From UBA2040 sp963977135 (lineage in GTDB: Bacteria; Bacteroidota; Bacteroidia; Flavobacteriales_D; Crocinitomicaceae), in the NCBI GenBank assembly GCA_963977135.1, contig CAXBNN010000012.1, forward strand, positions 1 to 64,000: 64,000 nucleotides of DNA. Direction: 5' to 3'. Every line of letters starts with the position of its first letter. Position 1 is the first letter of the stretch. Positions 62,101-64,000 of this stretch are shown piece by piece. The notes beneath the pieces were generated by a model, which ran no database searches, was not told the origin of the DNA, and saw only the letters and a list, made by a program, of their open reading frames with translations. Position numbers and translations under genes: made by a program.

Positions 62101-62472
62101 ATGAAAAAAATAAGTTCTATTTTAAAATTGAAATGTCCTCAATGTAGTAAAGGTGATCTATTTGTTAAACCGGGGCTTTTTCGATATAAAGACATTCTAA
62201 ACATGCCTGAAAAATGCAATCACTGCGACCAAATATTTGAATTAGAGCCTGGATTTTGGATTGGTGCCTTATGGACCTCCTACCCGATTATCGTTATTTT
62301 AGAATTGCCTTTTTTAATTCTTGCTATTTCTTCGCGACAAGTAAATTTGATTGCTATCATCATAGCTATGATTTTAGTCTTGGTTATTTTTTATCCTCTC
62401 ATACTTAGACTAGGACGATCCATTTGGATCCATATTTTTGTTTCAAAGAAAAACATTCAGCTCGATAAATAG
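62101..62472 (+). CDS. DUF983-type zinc-ribbon membrane protein
   Basis: 123 residues. Zinc ribbon C12/C15 and C39/C42 (KCPQCSKG and KCNHCDQIFELEPGF), then the WIGALWTSYPI stretch and two or three membrane helices. The family is common in Bacteroidota; function unknown. Confidence 0.8.
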   Translation: MKKISSILKLKCPQCSKGDLFVKPGLFRYKDILNMPEKCNHCDQIFELEPGFWIGALWTSYPIIVILELPFLILAISSRQVNLIAIIIAMILVLVIFYPLILRLGRSIWIHIFVSKKNIQLDK

Positions 62473-62609
62473 AATCTACAGATTGGATGGAAGGAATATA
62501 TTTCTGGTTAGTTAAATTAAATTTAACTGATAATCTACATTCTACTAACGGGATTAACATCTTCAATTTATCTCAAGTAAGCACGACACTTCAACCCCCT
62601 TACTCCCAT
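62473..62609. other. Intergenic sequence
   Basis: No gene or strong signal between the DUF983 gene and the minus-strand terminator. Confidence 0.4.
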
Positions 62610-62645
62610 AAAAAAAGCCAAGTAAATCAATAATCTACTTGGCTT
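62610..62645 (-). terminator. Minus-strand terminator of the 6S-like RNA
   Basis: Perfect 10-bp stem AAGCCAAGTA/TACTTGGCTT with an 11-nt loop. Read on the minus strand it ends in seven T, so it terminates a transcript coming from 62650-62815. Confidence 0.82.
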
Positions 62646-62815
62646 AATAAATTTCATTCTTTGGTGCCCGCAGTGAACCAGGTACTATACCAAACTGAAG
62701 TCAATGAAATAATGACTTGTTATCGGAATTGCTCCAACTGCCTGACTTCATATGTCGAATCTCTGCCAGAATGGCTCCCACACCTCTAACGAAGATTAAC
62801 AATGAAACACGAACA
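62646..62815 (-). ncRNA. ssrS: Structured RNA, probable 6S RNA
   Basis: No ORF, but a minus-strand transcript of ~170-200 nt with its own terminator. Its 3' half contains GGTTCACTGCGGGCACC, resembling the conserved right side of the 6S central bubble. A GGTG/CACC closing pair, AGCCA/TGGTT and TGAAGTCA/TGACTTCA allow a long imperfect hairpin. 6S mimics an open promoter and binds RNA polymerase. The 5' end is approximate and the promoter is not clear. Confidence 0.6.
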
Positions 62816-63064
62816 TCTAACATAAATTTCAATCAGTTATATTTTAAGCAATGGTGCATTTTGTGAATTGTATAACTATTGCCATTAATTGTGTAACACA
62901 TTAATCTAACGAGTCACCTACCTTTAAAAAAGTGTCTCGAAGGACATTTAATAAATTTTGGTATTGCCATTCTGAGCCAAGAAATTGAAGCATTTTTTTT
63001 GGAAATACTGTCAAAGCGGCAAAGCAATATCTTTTCATACTATCTCATTAAAAACTTAATAATT
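62816..63064. other. Intergenic sequence upstream of the dehydrogenase
   Basis: AT-rich; TATCTTTT at 63028-63035 (7/8 to TAnnTTTG) is the best candidate -7 box for the following gene. Confidence 0.4.
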
Positions 63065-64000
63065 ATGTCCATACAAACAGTAAATCCAAACACAAATAAG
63101 ACTGTTAAGTCATTCGAAGAGATGACGGAAAAGTCAGTTGATGCCAAAGTAGCTAAAGCGCAAATAGCTTTTACTGACTGGAAAGAAACCAGCTACCAAC
63201 AGCGAGCCGATCTGCTGCATAAAGTAGCAACACTTATGCGAGTCAAGAAATCTGATCTCGCCAAAACCATCACCTTAGAGATGGGCAAACTCCTTGCCCA
63301 AGCGGAAGGAGAAATTGATTTGAGTGCTGATATTCTTGATTACTATGCAGACCATGGAGAAACATTTCTTGCCGATAAAGTACTAAACCCGGAATATGGA
63401 ACTGCCATTATTCGAAATAGTCCCATTGGAGTATTGTTAGGCGTGATGCCCTGGAATTTTCCTTTCTATCAAGTAGCCCGCTTTGCAGCTCCCAACATAA
63501 TGGTGGGCAATACTATATTGTTAAAGCATGCCTCCATAGTTCCACAATGTGCTGCAGCTATTGAAGAACTCTTCGCGGAAGCTGAAGCGCCTGAAGGGTT
63601 GTATACCAATTTATTCATACCCGGCCATCGTGCATCTGTTTTGGTTGCTGACAAACGCATCAAGGGTGTTTCCTTAACGGGAAGTGAAGAAGCCGGTGCT
63701 AGTGTTGCCATGGAAGCTGGAAAACATTTGAAGAAGGTTGTTCTGGAGCTAGGCGGTAATGATGTGTTCATCATTCTCGAAGATGCCGATATGGATAAAA
63801 CAGTGGATTGGGCAGTTGTCGGGAGGATGAATAACAACGGCCAATGTTGTGTTGCCTCCAAGCGGTTTATAGCAGTGGAAGCAATTGCCGATGAGTTTAT
63901 TCAAAAGTTCAAGGATAAGTTATCAAAAATGCAAGTAGGTGATCCGATGGACCCCGCGACAGAGTTAGGCCCTTTAAGTAGTGAAGCAGCTGCCGTTCAT
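63065..64000 (+). CDS. Succinate-semialdehyde-type dehydrogenase, partial (3' end beyond window)
   Basis: 312 codons are visible from an ATG (MSIQTVNPNTNKTVKSFEEM); the frame is open to the last base. Seen: ITLEMGKLLAQAEGEID, PWNFPFYQVARFAAPN, VSLTGSEEAGASVAMEAGK, LELGGNDVF (general base) and NNNGQCCVASKRF (catalytic Cys). It is a paralogue of the dehydrogenase at 54577 (same core motifs), not a copy. An opposite-strand open frame at 63469-63861 is a shadow. Confidence 0.9.
   Translation, partial: MSIQTVNPNTNKTVKSFEEMTEKSVDAKVAKAQIAFTDWKETSYQQRADLLHKVATLMRVKKSDLAKTITLEMGKLLAQAEGEIDLSADILDYYADHGETFLADKVLNPEYGTAIIRNSPIGVLLGVMPWNFPFYQVARFAAPNIMVGNTILLKHASIVPQCAAAIEELFAEAEAPEGLYTNLFIPGHRASVLVADKRIKGVSLTGSEEAGASVAMEAGKHLKKVVLELGGNDVFIILEDADMDKTVDWAVVGRMNNNGQCCVASKRFIAVEAIADEFIQKFKDKLSKMQVGDPMDPATELGPLSSEAAAVH

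Noticed and set aside
63469..63861. Minus-strand open frame of 130 codons
   Set aside because: It lies wholly inside the real plus-strand semialdehyde dehydrogenase, which has intact catalytic motifs across that stretch.

Overview
The window looks like a chromosomal segment of a low-GC member of the Bacteroidota, most likely Flavobacteriales and possibly close to Crocinitomicaceae/Fluviicola (an inference). The support is SprB-repeat and gliding-associated (CHU_C) C-terminal domains, a type IX secretion (T9SS) type A sorting tail, a PorP/SprF protein, a DUF6090 protein, and several promoters of the Bacteroidota form TTG-N19/20-TAnnTTTG. I see no phage, insertion sequence, CRISPR array, tRNA or rRNA.

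Layout. 1-2552 is the C-terminal end of a giant SprB-repeat surface protein. 2.7-16.8 kb is housekeeping: aroB, proline dehydrogenase, a rhomboid-fold protein that lacks its catalytic residues and is fused to TPRs, a phosphoribosyltransferase, murQ, clpC, gyrA, a TPR protein and rpsA. 17.1-20.9 kb is a six-PAS SpoIIE-type phosphatase. 20.95-21.5 kb holds an unlabelled, frameshifted remnant of a molybdopterin formate-dehydrogenase-like subunit. 21.6-28.1 kb carries small envelope proteins, an S9 peptidase, two poorly characterised proteins and fhs. 28.3-37.0 kb is a secretion/adhesion region: three consecutive DUF3494 (ice-binding-fold) proteins with five such domains, one a lipoprotein, one with a T9SS type A tail and one with a CHU_C (type B) tail. 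The last is followed directly by a PorP/SprF protein and an OmpA/PD40/TPR protein. 37.2-39.6 kb is a small membrane-stress-like cluster (two YtxH proteins, a holin-like protein, an AI-2E family permease). 40.0-43.9 kb is an AraC regulator, a hybrid histidine kinase and a response regulator.

46.2-55.9 kb is the most interesting block: a same-strand seven-gene cluster of class III aminotransferase, carbon-nitrogen hydrolase, VOC protein, Orn/Lys/Arg decarboxylase, ATP-grasp ligase with a lysine-rich tail, C45/Ntn-type hydrolase and succinate-semialdehyde-type dehydrogenase. Together these could decarboxylate a basic amino acid and degrade the resulting polyamine to a dicarboxylate. The ATP-grasp and C45 enzymes could add and remove an amide protecting group, a possible non-homologous counterpart of the gamma-glutamyl-putrescine route. 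A second aldehyde dehydrogenase of the same type begins at 63065 and runs off the window.

55.9-64.0 kb holds thioredoxin, a menE-like gene, a J-domain membrane protein, smpB, a membrane protein, recR, mscL, an RRM protein with an acidic tail, tmRNA (ssrA), a DUF983 protein and, on the minus strand, a structured RNA with its own terminator that resembles 6S RNA. All product names come from reading motifs in the translated sequence; no database search was run.
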